From Bacteroidota bacterium (GTDB lineage Bacteria > Bacteroidota > Bacteroidia > Flavobacteriales > Crocinitomicaceae), in the NCBI GenBank assembly GCA_029558435.1, contig JAKQEZ010000698.1, positions 1-33,593 on the forward strand: a DNA stretch of 33,593 nt, given 5' to 3'. Shown in pieces: positions 1-8,767 of the stretch. The position numbers and the translations under genes were made by a program. The notes under the pieces are model-generated. The model searched no databases. It saw nothing but the letters and a program-made list of their open reading frames with translations, and was not told the origin of the DNA. Each line of letters opens with the position of its first letter. Positions within the stretch are counted from its first letter, which is position 1.

Positions 1-74
1 TTTTTAATGCATATCCGCAACTTTCCCCTAGAAATTATTTTAAAAATTATTTAGCAGAGGCAAAGTTCTCCCAA

Positions 75-212
75 TAAGATTTCTCCGATAAATCGTCGAA
101 ATGACGGGGATTTAAGTGGTAATTCGGGGGATAGGTGCGAGCATCGCTCGCACCTATCCCCCTTCAACATCATTATAATGCCGTCATCCGATGACGAAGT
201 CGAGGAATCTTA
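75..212. repeat. Nested inverted-repeat (REP/MITE-like) element
   Basis: The outer ends, about 75-107 and 181-212, are imperfect inverted repeats sharing TAAGATT, CTC, CGTC and ATGACGG in register. Inside lies a perfect 17-bp hairpin (126-162). Sequences resembling the outer arms (TGACGAAGTCGAGGAATCT) are familiar to me as dispersed extragenic repeats in Bacteroidota genomes. No transposase is present, so it would be non-autonomous or a decayed remnant. Whether it is repeated elsewhere in this genome cannot be seen from the window. Confidence 0.5.
126..162. repeat. Perfect 17-bp hairpin with ATC loop
   Basis: The left arm GGGGGATAGGTGCGAGC (126-142) and the right arm GCTCGCACCTATCCCCC (146-162) are perfectly complementary around the 3-base loop ATC. 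The arms are strikingly GC-rich against the AT-rich surroundings. There is no T-tract and no gene upstream in the window, so an intrinsic terminator is not the best reading. It forms the core of the larger inverted-repeat element. Confidence 0.8.
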
Positions 213-424
213 TAAATCATCAATCAATACTATGATTTGGGGAAAGAAACGGATAAGCATTTATTTTTTTGTTTTATCTACCTGATTGCTCTCATTTTAC
301 ACCAATCCATTGAGTCTTATCGAAATGTGGAGAGAAAACATTATATTAATTTTAACTTATTGATGTTCAATACATTACAGTAATTAATATTGAGAAAAGA
401 AGTGTTTATTTATACAAAAGTCAT

Positions 425-600
425 GTCCCTACGGGACTAAAAAGCGTTTAATCATAGGAAACCAGTATCAAGCACTGTAGGTGCGATAGCTTTGTAGCCA
501 ATTAGCATTAATTTACATCAAGCTCCATCGGAGCGACACCATTGTAATAAAATTACCCATCAACCACATAAAAACACCGTAGGTGTGACACTTTTGTAAC
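425..600. repeat. Four degenerate ~50-bp tandem hairpin units
   Basis: Four units start at about 425, 472, 522 and 574, spaced 47-52 bases apart. Each starts with a small stem around a 3-base loop: GTCCC-TAC-GGGAC, GCACT-GTA-GGTGC, GCTCC-ATC-GGAGC and ACACC-GTA-GGTGT. Units 2-4 continue with a shared tail like GCGACACCTTTGTAA, and unit 1 is more diverged. Stem sequences differ but pairing is kept (one T-G wobble in unit 2), which suggests selection for the fold or exchange within a structured repeat family. Similar GGAGCGACA..TTTGTA sequences are known to me as scattered Bacteroidota intergenic repeats. Confidence 0.55.
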
Positions 601-707
601 ATAGTGAAAACGAATCTCTGCCATCTAATCATATTGTATCGATATGAATATTTCCATTGCCTACTGATAATATTCACAATAAAAACACGTTTTTAAAAAC
701 TTAATTC

Positions 708-715
708 TATTTTTG
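708..715 (+). promoter_or_regulatory. Possible -7 box (TATTTTTG) for LysE-type gene
   Basis: The sequence matches the Bacteroidota -7 consensus TAnnTTTG and lies 22 bases before the TTG start. No clear TTG -33 element is seen at the expected distance. The motif occurs often by chance in AT-rich DNA. Confidence 0.35.
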
Positions 716-737
716 TAAAAACCTAAATAATTAACGT

Positions 738-1391
738 TTGATAGATTTAATTCTAAAAGGGATAGTAACTGGGTTTGTTCTTACTGTAATGATAGGACCA
801 GTATTTTTTGTGCTTTTGGAAACAAGCATAAAAAAAGGTGTTAGAGCTGGATTAGCATTGGATTTTGGTGTTTTTCTTTCTGATGTTATCTATGTATTAA
901 TTGCTTTCTTATTTTACAATGAGGTGAGAAATTTGGCAGAGGGGCAGAGTAAAGAAATAGCAAAAATTATCGGTGGCGCTGTTTTTGTAGTCTATGGCGT
1001 TGTTACTTTCTTCAAAAAACCTAGCCCAATTGTAGTCAATGTATCCAAAGAGCGAGAACCCGCAGATTGGAAAGAATACGGTATTCTTTGCTTAAAAGGA
1101 TTTCTATTAAATTTGGCCAATCCACTCGTTATTTTTTATTGGTTTAGTGTGCTTTCTCTTGGTGATGCACGACACGTTGAAGGTTATAGCTCTCACCTTA
1201 TCTTGTTTATCTTTATCAGTTCTGTATTGGCAACCTTCTTTTCATTTGATATTCTTAAAATTTTTGGTGCGAAACAATTGCGCCCTTTCATTACAGAAAA
1301 ACTACTAAAAGCATTAAATTACTTGATTGCCATCGTTTTTGTTGTTTTTGGTATATTTCTTGTTATACAAGGAGTAATAGAAAAGGTGTAA
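738..1391 (+). CDS. LysE/RhtB-family exporter
   Basis: A 217-residue integral membrane protein of the LysE translocator family, which exports amino acids or related metabolites across the inner membrane; the substrate is not predictable. The N-terminal segment shows the family pattern of a hydrophobic helix, a short GPVFF-type motif (IGPVFFVLLETSIKKG, about residues 20-35), then a second helix after GLALDFGVFLSD. About six hydrophobic segments are visible. The start is TTG at 738: an in-frame TAA lies directly upstream at 732-734, and the next in-frame ATG (787) would cut into the first helix. The downstream gene begins 40 bases later on the same strand. The family call is solid; the physiological role is unknown. 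Confidence 0.8.
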   Translation: MIDLILKGIVTGFVLTVMIGPVFFVLLETSIKKGVRAGLALDFGVFLSDVIYVLIAFLFYNEVRNLAEGQSKEIAKIIGGAVFVVYGVVTFFKKPSPIVVNVSKEREPADWKEYGILCLKGFLLNLANPLVIFYWFSVLSLGDARHVEGYSSHLILFIFISSVLATFFSFDILKIFGAKQLRPFITEKLLKALNYLIAIVFVVFGIFLVIQGVIEKV

Positions 1392-1431
1392 CTTATTTTA
1401 TCAATCATAGTTATCTTATAAAAGAAAAGAT

Positions 1432-3156
1432 ATGTGGAAGCTCTTAACTATATTCATCTTGACAATGCCTTGTGTGCTGTTTTCGCAAGCAGATGAATAC
1501 AAGGTGGAGAAAGAAAATTTGACCAAAAAAGAATCGCTTTTTTACGATTACAATAAGTCAAAAATTCAATCAATTGGGGCTTATTATACAGATAAACAAG
1601 GTCCAACAACCATGAAACATGGGAAATGGACTTACTTTGATCGTGAGGGAAAAATTGAAGAAGAAAGAAATTATTACAAGGATCTTTTGCATGGAAAAGT
1701 CATTCTTTTTTACCCCAATTCTAAACCCAAGCAAGAAGGTTATTTTTACCTCAATCAACCCGATAGTGTTTACCGTGAATGGAACGAAACAGGAAAATTA
1801 GCTGTTGAAGGTAATTATGCATACGGCAAACCAAAAGGTATTTGGACCTATTATTATTTGGATGGCCGAAAAAAATCAGAAGAATTAGCCCGCGATTCCA
1901 TCAATTTAATGGAATCTTTTTGGATGCCCGACTCCAATCACACACAAACAGTTGTTAACGGAAATGGTGAAATGATGACATTTTATACAACTGGCTCATT
2001 AAAAGAATGGTACCACTACAAAGATGGGATTAAAAACGGACCTTTTGAAGAATGGAGCATTTACGGCTACAAACTTTTATCGGGTTCTTTTGTGGATGGA
2101 CAAAAAGATGGAGAATGGTTCTTTGCATTCTATTCTGGAAAAACCGATAAAATCAGTCATTATAAAAACGGTAAATTAGACGGTCCCTACAAAAACTATT
2201 ACGAAGATGGGCAGTTATATGCCGAAGGAAATTATACAGATGGAAAAAAATCCGGAACATGGACATGGTACACCAGCGCAGGCACACGCGACATGCAAGG
2301 AACTTTTGTGGATGACAAACAAGATGGTGATTGGACCTATTGGTATTCTTCGGGAGAGGTTTCATACACCGCACACTACACTGCAGGGTTGAAGACGGGA
2401 ATGTGGAGTTACTATTACAAAAATGGTAAAAAATTCAAAGAAGGTCCATTTGCAAATGATGAAAAAAATGGCGTTTGGAAAACGTGGTATGAAAACGGAA
2501 CCTTGCTCATGGAAGGTAATTACCTCAATGGAAAAGAAGATGGGATTTGGAAAAACCATTGGGACGATGGTAAACTAAAAAACACAGCCACTTTTACCAA
2601 CGGACAATTGAACGGAAAATGGCATTCTTACTTACCTGGCGGACAATTATCCATAGAAGGAGCGTATAAAAATGGTTACAAAACTGGGGTGTGGAAAGAT
2701 TATTTTGAAAGTGGTCGACCACGGGAGTTGAAAACCTATAAAGTGATTAAAACCAAATCAAACGTTAACCGAAACGGAAAAAATAAAAAAGTAAATTACT
2801 CCAGTGAATTGAACGGAAAATTCCAAGCTTATTCCGATAAAGATGGTAATCTTATGGAAGAGGGGAACTATAAAAATGGGGTAAAAGTAGGAACGTGGAC
2901 AGCCTATCATCCAGGTGGTCGACTAAAAGCGGTTGTTTCTAACTATAAAAACGGCAAGTTGGATGGAGAAATGGCTACTTACGACAAAAGAGGGAAAATT
3001 ATGTCGTCTGTAGAATATAAAAACGGGTTGAAACATGGTGTTTTCAAGACCTACGACAAAAAAGGAAAAGTAACCAACGAAAAACGTTTTTCGGAAGGGA
3101 TGTTAATCATTGAAGGACAAGATAATAAACCTGGTCAGTTTACGCCAGGACGCTAA
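1432..3156 (+). CDS. Secreted MORN/YwqK-type repeat protein
   Basis: A 574-residue protein with an N-terminal signal peptide (hydrophobic residues about 3-18, then SQAD). The rest is a long run of degenerate 20-25-residue repeats of the form G.W.YY..GK...E..Y.nGk..G, as in MORN-repeat variant proteins that databases label 'YwqK family antitoxin'. That label is historical and does not imply a toxin here. Such repeats form beta-hairpin ladders and are common in exported Bacteroidota proteins of unknown function. There is no lipobox and no T9SS C-terminal domain, so a periplasmic location is plausible. The next gene starts 2 bases after the stop, suggesting co-transcription. The repeat family is clear; the function is unknown. 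Confidence 0.8.
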   Translation: MWKLLTIFILTMPCVLFSQADEYKVEKENLTKKESLFYDYNKSKIQSIGAYYTDKQGPTTMKHGKWTYFDREGKIEEERNYYKDLLHGKVILFYPNSKPKQEGYFYLNQPDSVYREWNETGKLAVEGNYAYGKPKGIWTYYYLDGRKKSEELARDSINLMESFWMPDSNHTQTVVNGNGEMMTFYTTGSLKEWYHYKDGIKNGPFEEWSIYGYKLLSGSFVDGQKDGEWFFAFYSGKTDKISHYKNGKLDGPYKNYYEDGQLYAEGNYTDGKKSGTWTWYTSAGTRDMQGTFVDDKQDGDWTYWYSSGEVSYTAHYTAGLKTGMWSYYYKNGKKFKEGPFANDEKNGVWKTWYENGTLLMEGNYLNGKEDGIWKNHWDDGKLKNTATFTNGQLNGKWHSYLPGGQLSIEGAYKNGYKTGVWKDYFESGRPRELKTYKVIKTKSNVNRNGKNKKVNYSSELNGKFQAYSDKDGNLMEEGNYKNGVKVGTWTAYHPGGRLKAVVSNYKNGKLDGEMATYDKRGKIMSSVEYKNGLKHGVFKTYDKKGKVTNEKRFSEGMLIIEGQDNKPGQFTPGR

Positions 3157-3158
3157 AA

Positions 3159-4124
3159 ATGATAAAACTGTTTACAGAAAATAGAGGGATTGCAGCGCTT
3201 TTGCTTCCATTGATAGTTGTTGGCTATATGCTGATGTATACGTATTATCCCAAAAATGGAGCAAATATAGAGTTGTATTATGGTTTTTTTGGAACATTTT
3301 CTTTTTCCAACAATAATTACCTATCAATCATTGCGGGGTGTTTTTTACTGCTCAATGGCGCATTGATAAACTTTGTTTTCAACACACACAACTTTTTTGA
3401 AAAAATCACTTATTTACCTGCTTTAATTTACATTGTTTGGATGAGTTTTTACAATGAAATGTTCATCCCAAGTGGATTAATGTTGGCGCATACTTTTTTT
3501 ATTTTAGGCATACATCAATTGTTTTTCCTCAATCAAAATGAAGATGGAAGGCGCAGAGTATTCAACGCAGCTTTGTTTTTTGGGTTTAGCGCTAGTTTGC
3601 AACCTGTTGTGCTTGCTGTTTTTATTTTTATCTTTTTTTCTGTATGGATTTTTCGCCCTTTCGTATTTCGCGAGTCGATGTTGATAATCACCGGTTTTGT
3701 CATTCCATTTTTATATGCAATTGTTGCCCTAAAATTTCAAAACAAAAGTATGTGGGACGATTGGGAATTTACGTTCATCGACTGGAAAAATTTAACAACG
3801 CCAGCATTTATTTTTGCAGGGTTAATAGTTGTTTTCTTTACTTTTAGCAGATGGGGATTAAGCAGGCAATTGCACAATTGCAGCATACGTTTTAGAAAAC
3901 AAATTACCGTGTTGCGTATTTTATTTTTTGTGGCGATATGCATGGGCGCTATTAACTTTTTTACCCAAAACACAATGCCCTTCAGTTTTGCATTTATTAT
4001 TTTGGCTTTCACTTCTTATTATGCGTTTCATTTCAAGCCAGTAGCAATTTTTATGAACTATTTCTTTGCATTGGTGTTTGTTTTGTCCATTGCTCGTTTT
4101 TTTATTTCTACTATTTTCTGGTAA
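3159..4124 (+). CDS. DUF6427-like integral membrane protein
   Basis: A 321-residue, highly hydrophobic protein with roughly eight to ten predicted membrane segments and no recognisable catalytic motif. The N-terminus (short cytosolic start, helix with PLIVVGYM) and the position just upstream of purine-synthesis genes resemble the Bacteroidota family DUF6427, which I recall next to purD. That assignment rests on overall character and context rather than a diagnostic motif. It starts 2 bases after the MORN-repeat gene, so the two are probably translated from one transcript. A promoter-like box follows before purQ, so the purine genes may be separately transcribed. Confidence 0.55.
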   Translation: MIKLFTENRGIAALLLPLIVVGYMLMYTYYPKNGANIELYYGFFGTFSFSNNNYLSIIAGCFLLLNGALINFVFNTHNFFEKITYLPALIYIVWMSFYNEMFIPSGLMLAHTFFILGIHQLFFLNQNEDGRRRVFNAALFFGFSASLQPVVLAVFIFIFFSVWIFRPFVFRESMLIITGFVIPFLYAIVALKFQNKSMWDDWEFTFIDWKNLTTPAFIFAGLIVVFFTFSRWGLSRQLHNCSIRFRKQITVLRILFFVAICMGAINFFTQNTMPFSFAFIILAFTSYYAFHFKPVAIFMNYFFALVFVLSIARFFISTIFW

Positions 4125-4185
4125 AAAAATCACGCTTTTGTGAATAATTATAGTTGAATTAGCAATGCAATCACGCTATTTTGAC

Positions 4186-4193
4186 TAATTTTG
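4186..4193 (+). promoter_or_regulatory. -7 promoter box (TAATTTTG) upstream of purQ
   Basis: A perfect TAnnTTTG match ends 44 bases before the chosen purQ ATG. No TTG is found at the usual -33 distance. It probably drives purQ-purD. No PurR-like or PRPP-riboswitch structure was recognised in the short leader. Confidence 0.45.
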
Positions 4194-4237
4194 CACAAAT
4201 AAAAATTAGGAGCAATCCATAAAAAAGCAAATTGATT

Positions 4238-4924
4238 ATGAAATTTGGTGTAGTTACTTTCCCAGGGTCCAATTGTGATGCCGATATGATTTATGTGTTG
4301 GAAACAATTTTAGGTCAACAAGTTGTTAATCTTTGGCACAAAGACAGAGATTTACAAGGTTGTGATTTAATCGTTATTCCTGGTGGATTTTCATACGGAG
4401 ATTACCTTCGTTCGGGAGCCATTGCAAAACTTTCTCCTATCATGGAAGAAGTTGGAAAACACGCTGACAAAGGTGGATATGTAATGGGTATTTGCAACGG
4501 ATTTCAAATTTTAACAGAATCTGGTTTGTTGGACGGAGCTTTGTTGCACAACGATCACCAAAAATTTGTTTCTAAAAACGTGCATTTAAAAGTAGGTTCT
4601 TCCAATACAGCAATTACAAAAGGATTGGATGTAACTAAATCATACAAAATTCCAATTGCACATGGCGAAGGGCGTTTCTATGCTTCTGACGATACAGTGA
4701 AAAAAATCTTAGACAAAGATCAAGTGTTGTTTTATTACTGTGATGAAGAAGGGAATGTAACAAACGAGTCTAATCCAAACGGAGCTGTTTTAAATATTGC
4801 AGGTATTTGCAACGAAAAAAGAAACGTTTTTGGAATGATGCCTCACCCAGAAAGAGCTTCTGATAGTGAGTTAGGAAACGAAGACGGACGTGCATTCTTT
4901 GAATCGTTATTGAAATTTTGTTAA
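4238..4924 (+). CDS. purQ: Phosphoribosylformylglycinamidine synthase, glutaminase subunit PurQ
   Basis: A 228-residue class I glutamine amidotransferase that supplies ammonia to the FGAM synthase step of de novo purine synthesis (FGAR to FGAM). The nucleophile elbow is GICNGFQ with Cys86, and the His203/Glu205 pair lies in MPHPERA. The N-terminus GVVTFPGSNCD is typical of PurQ. I start at ATG 4238; an in-frame TTG two codons earlier is possible but would add only two residues. Length matches the small-PurQ type, which works with a separate PurL and PurS; neither is in the window. purD follows 25 bases downstream on the same strand, an evident pathway pair. Confidence 0.95.
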   Translation: MKFGVVTFPGSNCDADMIYVLETILGQQVVNLWHKDRDLQGCDLIVIPGGFSYGDYLRSGAIAKLSPIMEEVGKHADKGGYVMGICNGFQILTESGLLDGALLHNDHQKFVSKNVHLKVGSSNTAITKGLDVTKSYKIPIAHGEGRFYASDDTVKKILDKDQVLFYYCDEEGNVTNESNPNGAVLNIAGICNEKRNVFGMMPHPERASDSELGNEDGRAFFESLLKFC

Positions 4925-4949
4925 TCATCAATTGAAAAAATAAACAGCA

Positions 4950-6230
4950 ATGAGAGTTTTATTGTTAGGATCAGGAGGTAGAGAACATGCATTGGCTTGG
5001 AAAATGGCACAAAGTTCAACGTTGGACGAATTGTTCATTGCTCCAGGAAATGCAGGTACAAAAAACCACGGTAAAAATGTGGATGTAAACCCAACTGACT
5101 TCCAAGCAGTAAAAAAATTCGTGTTGGAATACGATATTGAAATGGTGGTGGTTGGACCCGAAGAACCAATGGTTTTGGGTATCCATGACTTTTTCTTAAA
5201 CGATAACGAGATTAAACATGTAGGTGTTATCGGACCACAAAAAGAGGCTGCTCAACTAGAAGGAAGTAAAGATTACGCAAAAGAATTTATGAAACGTCAT
5301 CAAATTCCAACAGCTAAATACGGCACTTTCACAGCAGCTACACTCAACGATGGCTACAAGTTTTTAGAAAGCATGCCAGCACCCTATGTGTTAAAAGCAG
5401 ATGGATTGGCAGCTGGAAAAGGCGTTTTGATTTTAGATAAATTAGACGAAGCTAAAAAAGAATTGAAAAATATGTTGGTTGATGCCAAATTTGGAAATGC
5501 AAGTTCTAAAGTTGTCATCGAGCAATTTTTAAAAGGTATTGAATTGTCTGTTTTTGTAATTACAGATGGTGAATCCTATAAAATTTTACCAGAAGCAAAA
5601 GATTACAAACGCATTGGTGAAGGCGATACAGGTTTGAATACCGGAGGAATGGGAGCTATCTCACCCGTTCCATTTGCAGATGCTGCTTTTATGGATAAAG
5701 TTGAGAATCAAATTATTATTCCAACCATTAAAGGTTTAAAACAAGACAACATCCCCTACAAAGGCTTCATATTTTTTGGGTTGATTAATGTGAAAAACGA
5801 ACCTTACGTTATTGAATACAACTGCCGAATGGGCGACCCAGAAACAGAAGTGGTAATGCCACGTTTAAAATCCGATATTTTGGATTTGTTTGAAGGTGTA
5901 GCAACCAACACATTGTCTGAACGCGACGTTCAATTTGACGATAGAAGTTGTTGCACAGTAATGATGGTTTCTGGCGGATACCCAGAAGCATATGAAAAAG
6001 GCAAACAAATCTTTGGTTTGAACAGCGTATCAAACTCCATCGTTTTCCATGCTGGAACTGCCTCTGATGGTCCTGCGGTAATGACAGCAGGTGGTCGTGT
6101 ATTAGCTGTTTCTTCGTATGGACGCACCATTGAGAATGCATTGGATAAATCCTACGATAGCATCAAAAACATCGAATTCGAAAAAGCATATTTCAGAAAA
6201 GACATCGGTTTTGATGTTGTTGAAAGATAA
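4950..6230 (+). CDS. purD: Phosphoribosylamine-glycine ligase
   Basis: A 426-residue ATP-grasp enzyme (GARS) catalysing the second step of de novo purine synthesis: phosphoribosylamine, glycine and ATP to GAR. It opens with the diagnostic LLLGSGGREHALAWK. The ATP-binding loop is KADGLAAGKGV (about residues 149-159), and the conserved NTGGMGAISP and NCRMGDPETE segments lie at about 225 and 290. Length is normal for a monofunctional PurD. It follows purQ closely and probably shares its transcript. Downstream, a 154-base gap separates it from a convergent gene. Confidence 0.96.
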   Translation: MRVLLLGSGGREHALAWKMAQSSTLDELFIAPGNAGTKNHGKNVDVNPTDFQAVKKFVLEYDIEMVVVGPEEPMVLGIHDFFLNDNEIKHVGVIGPQKEAAQLEGSKDYAKEFMKRHQIPTAKYGTFTAATLNDGYKFLESMPAPYVLKADGLAAGKGVLILDKLDEAKKELKNMLVDAKFGNASSKVVIEQFLKGIELSVFVITDGESYKILPEAKDYKRIGEGDTGLNTGGMGAISPVPFADAAFMDKVENQIIIPTIKGLKQDNIPYKGFIFFGLINVKNEPYVIEYNCRMGDPETEVVMPRLKSDILDLFEGVATNTLSERDVQFDDRSCCTVMMVSGGYPEAYEKGKQIFGLNSVSNSIVFHAGTASDGPAVMTAGGRVLAVSSYGRTIENALDKSYDSIKNIEFEKAYFRKDIGFDVVER

Positions 6231-6384
6231 AGAAACAAGTCTTTAAGAAAATCGTTTCAACCGATCTTATTGAGTCGTATTAATTTCTACATTAAATGTA
6301 GGAATACTTCTGTCCTATTTGCCTATTCAAAGCAGTGAAAAGAAGAATTAAATTATACAAAACGGTTTTCTTTCGAATGATTTT

Positions 6385-7050
6385 TTACAAATCGTTTTGA
6401 AAATATACTTTGTCTGGATTAACCGTATTTTTTAGCTCCTGAAAGAATTCGGTGCGCTTTTCTTCAGGAATTAATTCCATTGGGAATCTCAATTGCAAAT
6501 CATCTTTGAAATCAAAAAATATGGTTTGTAAATGCGTAGAAACTTTTCTTAACCCAGTAAAATAAATTACAATCACATCTCTGTCGCCTGCAACCAGTGC
6601 TTTGGAAGTCATTCCTACTCTAAATTTGTTACTTGAAGCTCCAATAATAGCAAATACAACAGCATCCAACGCTCCAAAGAGAAAACCAATCATAGGCATC
6701 CACGCATCAGCACAAATGTAATACAAACACAAACCTGCCATTAGCATCACCAATGCTTCAGAGAAATTGTACACATATACACGTTTTACACGCTCTTTGG
6801 TAACAAGCGTTGTCCATTTGAATTTGTGCACCTTGTTAACAAGACTGAGTGCTGTCCAACGTTTTACACTTCTGCGCACATTGATGAGCAAAATGAACAA
6901 TCCCAACACAAACAAAGCCTCGTTGTTGTATGTTAAATATGCACCTGTTGTTCTTAAAAGCGGAATTGGAATATCAAAACCAACAAAGATGGACAACAAT
7001 AAGGTTGGAATAAACACTACAAAAAGCAGTGCATTAAAAAATTTATTCAT
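6385..7050 (-). CDS. Small membrane protein with C-terminal soluble domain
   Basis: A 221-residue protein of unrecognised family. Residues about 4-27 and 42-58 are hydrophobic, followed by a basic stretch (RRSVKRW), then two more membrane segments around 95-140. The C-terminal 80 residues are soluble with alternating beta-like segments, and could be a PH-like domain of the kind found in bacterial membrane proteins; that is only a shape resemblance. Its start overlaps the end of the DUF349 gene by 8 bases, so translation is probably coupled. It is the last gene of a three-gene - strand run. Function unknown. Confidence 0.65.
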   Translation of the reverse strand: MNKFFNALLFVVFIPTLLLSIFVGFDIPIPLLRTTGAYLTYNNEALFVLGLFILLINVRRSVKRWTALSLVNKVHKFKWTTLVTKERVKRVYVYNFSEALVMLMAGLCLYYICADAWMPMIGFLFGALDAVVFAIIGASSNKFRVGMTSKALVAGDRDVIVIYFTGLRKVSTHLQTIFFDFKDDLQLRFPMELIPEEKRTEFFQELKNTVNPDKVYFQNDL

Positions 7051-8761
7051 TTGGAATCAATTTTATGCGTTGACGCAGTGCCAAGATTTCGTTTTTAGCA
7101 CGTTCAATTTTCTTCTCCACTTCTTTTTTCAAAGTATCGGCACCTTTAGAATTTGCAAAAAATCCAAGGTTATTTTCCAATTGCAATATATCGTGGTTCA
7201 ATAAATCAATTTTTTTACGAATATCTGCTTTTTCACGGGCAAATAGACGTGCTGCATCTGGACTTCCAGCCAAGGTATCAATGCGTGCTTGGAACATGAT
7301 TTTGTTCTTTTCCTCTCCTTCCAATTTTAATGCATTGTAATGCACATCCAACGCTGCTTTGTAGGCATTGTAAACGGCATCTTTTACTTTCATTGGCACC
7401 TTCCCGATGGTGTTAAATTCATTGGTAAATTGCTTTAAGTCGGCAATAACCTGTTTTTTATCCTCGGGCATGGTATAAGCCTTGATTTTTTCAATAACAG
7501 CATTTTTAGCAGCTAAATTGCTTTCAAATTCAGCATCTGCTTCGCTAAAGAATTTTTGCTTGTTGTCAAAAAACACATCGCATGCATGGCGGAATTGTTT
7601 CCATAATTTTTGCTCGTGACGCATACCTGCGTTGCCCAATTCCTTCCAACGGTTTTGTAAGTTAATCAACTGCATCGAAGTTTTTTTCCAATCGGTTGAA
7701 TCTTTTAATTCGTTGGCTTTAGCAATAATTTCTTTCTTCTTCTCAGCAATCACATCAAATTTATCTTGAATGTTGCTGTAAAATTCTTTTTTCAAGTTGA
7801 AAAAACGATCGCATTGAGCTCTAAAAGCAGTCCAAATTTCATCGTTTTCTTTGCGCGGACCAAAACCAACTTTTTTCCATTCTTCTTGGAAGTTTAAAAT
7901 TTCTTTGGTTTCATGGTTCCAAAATTTAACGTCGGTTGATGCTGGAATTTGGTCTATTCTTTCAGTTATTTGTTTTAAAATTGCTTGTTTTTGCTCCAAA
8001 TTTTTCATCAATGCCGCTCTTCTATCTTCATAGTGTGCGTTAATCTTGCTGTAACAAGCATGTACGTTTTTCCAATATTCATCTTTCAACAATTCCCAAT
8101 CGTTATTGTTTACCGGACCCACATCTTCCCATTCATTTTGAAGCGCTTTCAAATCTGCTTCAATTTCTTTGATAGAAGTTAAATTTTGCAACTGTTTCAA
8201 TTTTTCAATCACCTCTTGCTTCAATTGCAAGTTGCGTTTCAAATCGTGCTCTTTTAATTCTTTGTAAATATTGATATTGTAAAAGAAATCTTCTACTAAG
8301 CGAGAGTATTCGGACTGAATATCGTGACGTACATCGCGTGGAATATCGCCAATTTCTTTCCAAGTTTCTTGAATTTCTTTTAATGCTGAGAATGCAGCAC
8401 CTATTTTTTCTTCGTTTTGAATAATATCGCGTAACTTGTTGATGAGTGCTTTTTTCTTTGAAAGATTGGTATGCTCAACCGCGTTTTTAGCATCAATTAA
8501 CGTTTTGCGTTTTTCACGATAGGCTTTCAATTCTTCATAAAAATCGTGCTTCAACTGGCGCAATTCCGTATTATCTGGAATCTCAGCGTCATTCTCATGC
8601 GCCTCCATTTGAGCAATTTGCAACTTACGTTCTTCTTCTAAAACATAATCCTCAAAACGAGCACTCAACTCGTTCACTTCTCGTCCAGTTGAAATTACAT
8701 CTTCTTGCGCTGTCAACGCTTTCAACTCTTCTAAAAATGCAGTACTTTCCATATTATTCAT
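7043..8761 (-). CDS. DUF349-repeat protein
   Basis: A 572-residue, highly charged, helical cytosolic protein with five DUF349-type units of about 75 residues. Each is marked by a W/F..(I/V)G.(V/I)P-like turn followed by an aromatic-rich helix (for example WKEIGDIPRDVR, WEDVGPVNNNDW, WKKVGFGPRKEND, WKELGNAGMRHEQ, FNTIGKVPMKVKD). The C-terminal 70 residues look coiled-coil. DUF349 proteins are widespread in Bacteroidota and their function is not established to my knowledge. It lies 6 bases after the kinase gene and overlaps the following membrane-protein gene, which suggests an operon. Confidence 0.85.
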   Translation of the reverse strand: MNNMESTAFLEELKALTAQEDVISTGREVNELSARFEDYVLEEERKLQIAQMEAHENDAEIPDNTELRQLKHDFYEELKAYREKRKTLIDAKNAVEHTNLSKKKALINKLRDIIQNEEKIGAAFSALKEIQETWKEIGDIPRDVRHDIQSEYSRLVEDFFYNINIYKELKEHDLKRNLQLKQEVIEKLKQLQNLTSIKEIEADLKALQNEWEDVGPVNNNDWELLKDEYWKNVHACYSKINAHYEDRRAALMKNLEQKQAILKQITERIDQIPASTDVKFWNHETKEILNFQEEWKKVGFGPRKENDEIWTAFRAQCDRFFNLKKEFYSNIQDKFDVIAEKKKEIIAKANELKDSTDWKKTSMQLINLQNRWKELGNAGMRHEQKLWKQFRHACDVFFDNKQKFFSEADAEFESNLAAKNAVIEKIKAYTMPEDKKQVIADLKQFTNEFNTIGKVPMKVKDAVYNAYKAALDVHYNALKLEGEEKNKIMFQARIDTLAGSPDAARLFAREKADIRKKIDLLNHDILQLENNLGFFANSKGADTLKKEVEKKIERAKNEILALRQRIKLIPNE

Positions 8762-8767
8762 TTACTA

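Larger units (their letters stand above)
1..737. other. Gene-free region with palindromic repeats
   Basis: No convincing coding region is visible on either strand before the LysE-type gene. The stretch holds a nested palindrome (75-212) and four short hairpin units (425-600), listed separately. The remaining parts (about 1-74, 213-424 and 601-700) are AT-rich with nothing I can identify. This looks like a repeat-accumulating intergenic region. Confidence 0.6.

Noticed and set aside
425..600. CRISPR array
   Set aside because: The units are too diverged, number only four, lack identical direct repeats with unique spacers, and no cas genes are present.
1432..3156. Toxin-antitoxin assignment from the 'YwqK antitoxin' label
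   Set aside because: The protein is a secreted repeat ladder with no toxin partner nearby; the label reflects family naming only.
6358..6399. Possible terminator between purD and the convergent membrane-protein gene
   Set aside because: The 11-bp stem includes a G-T pair, has a 20-base loop and overlaps the stop codon region of the - strand gene; not convincing.
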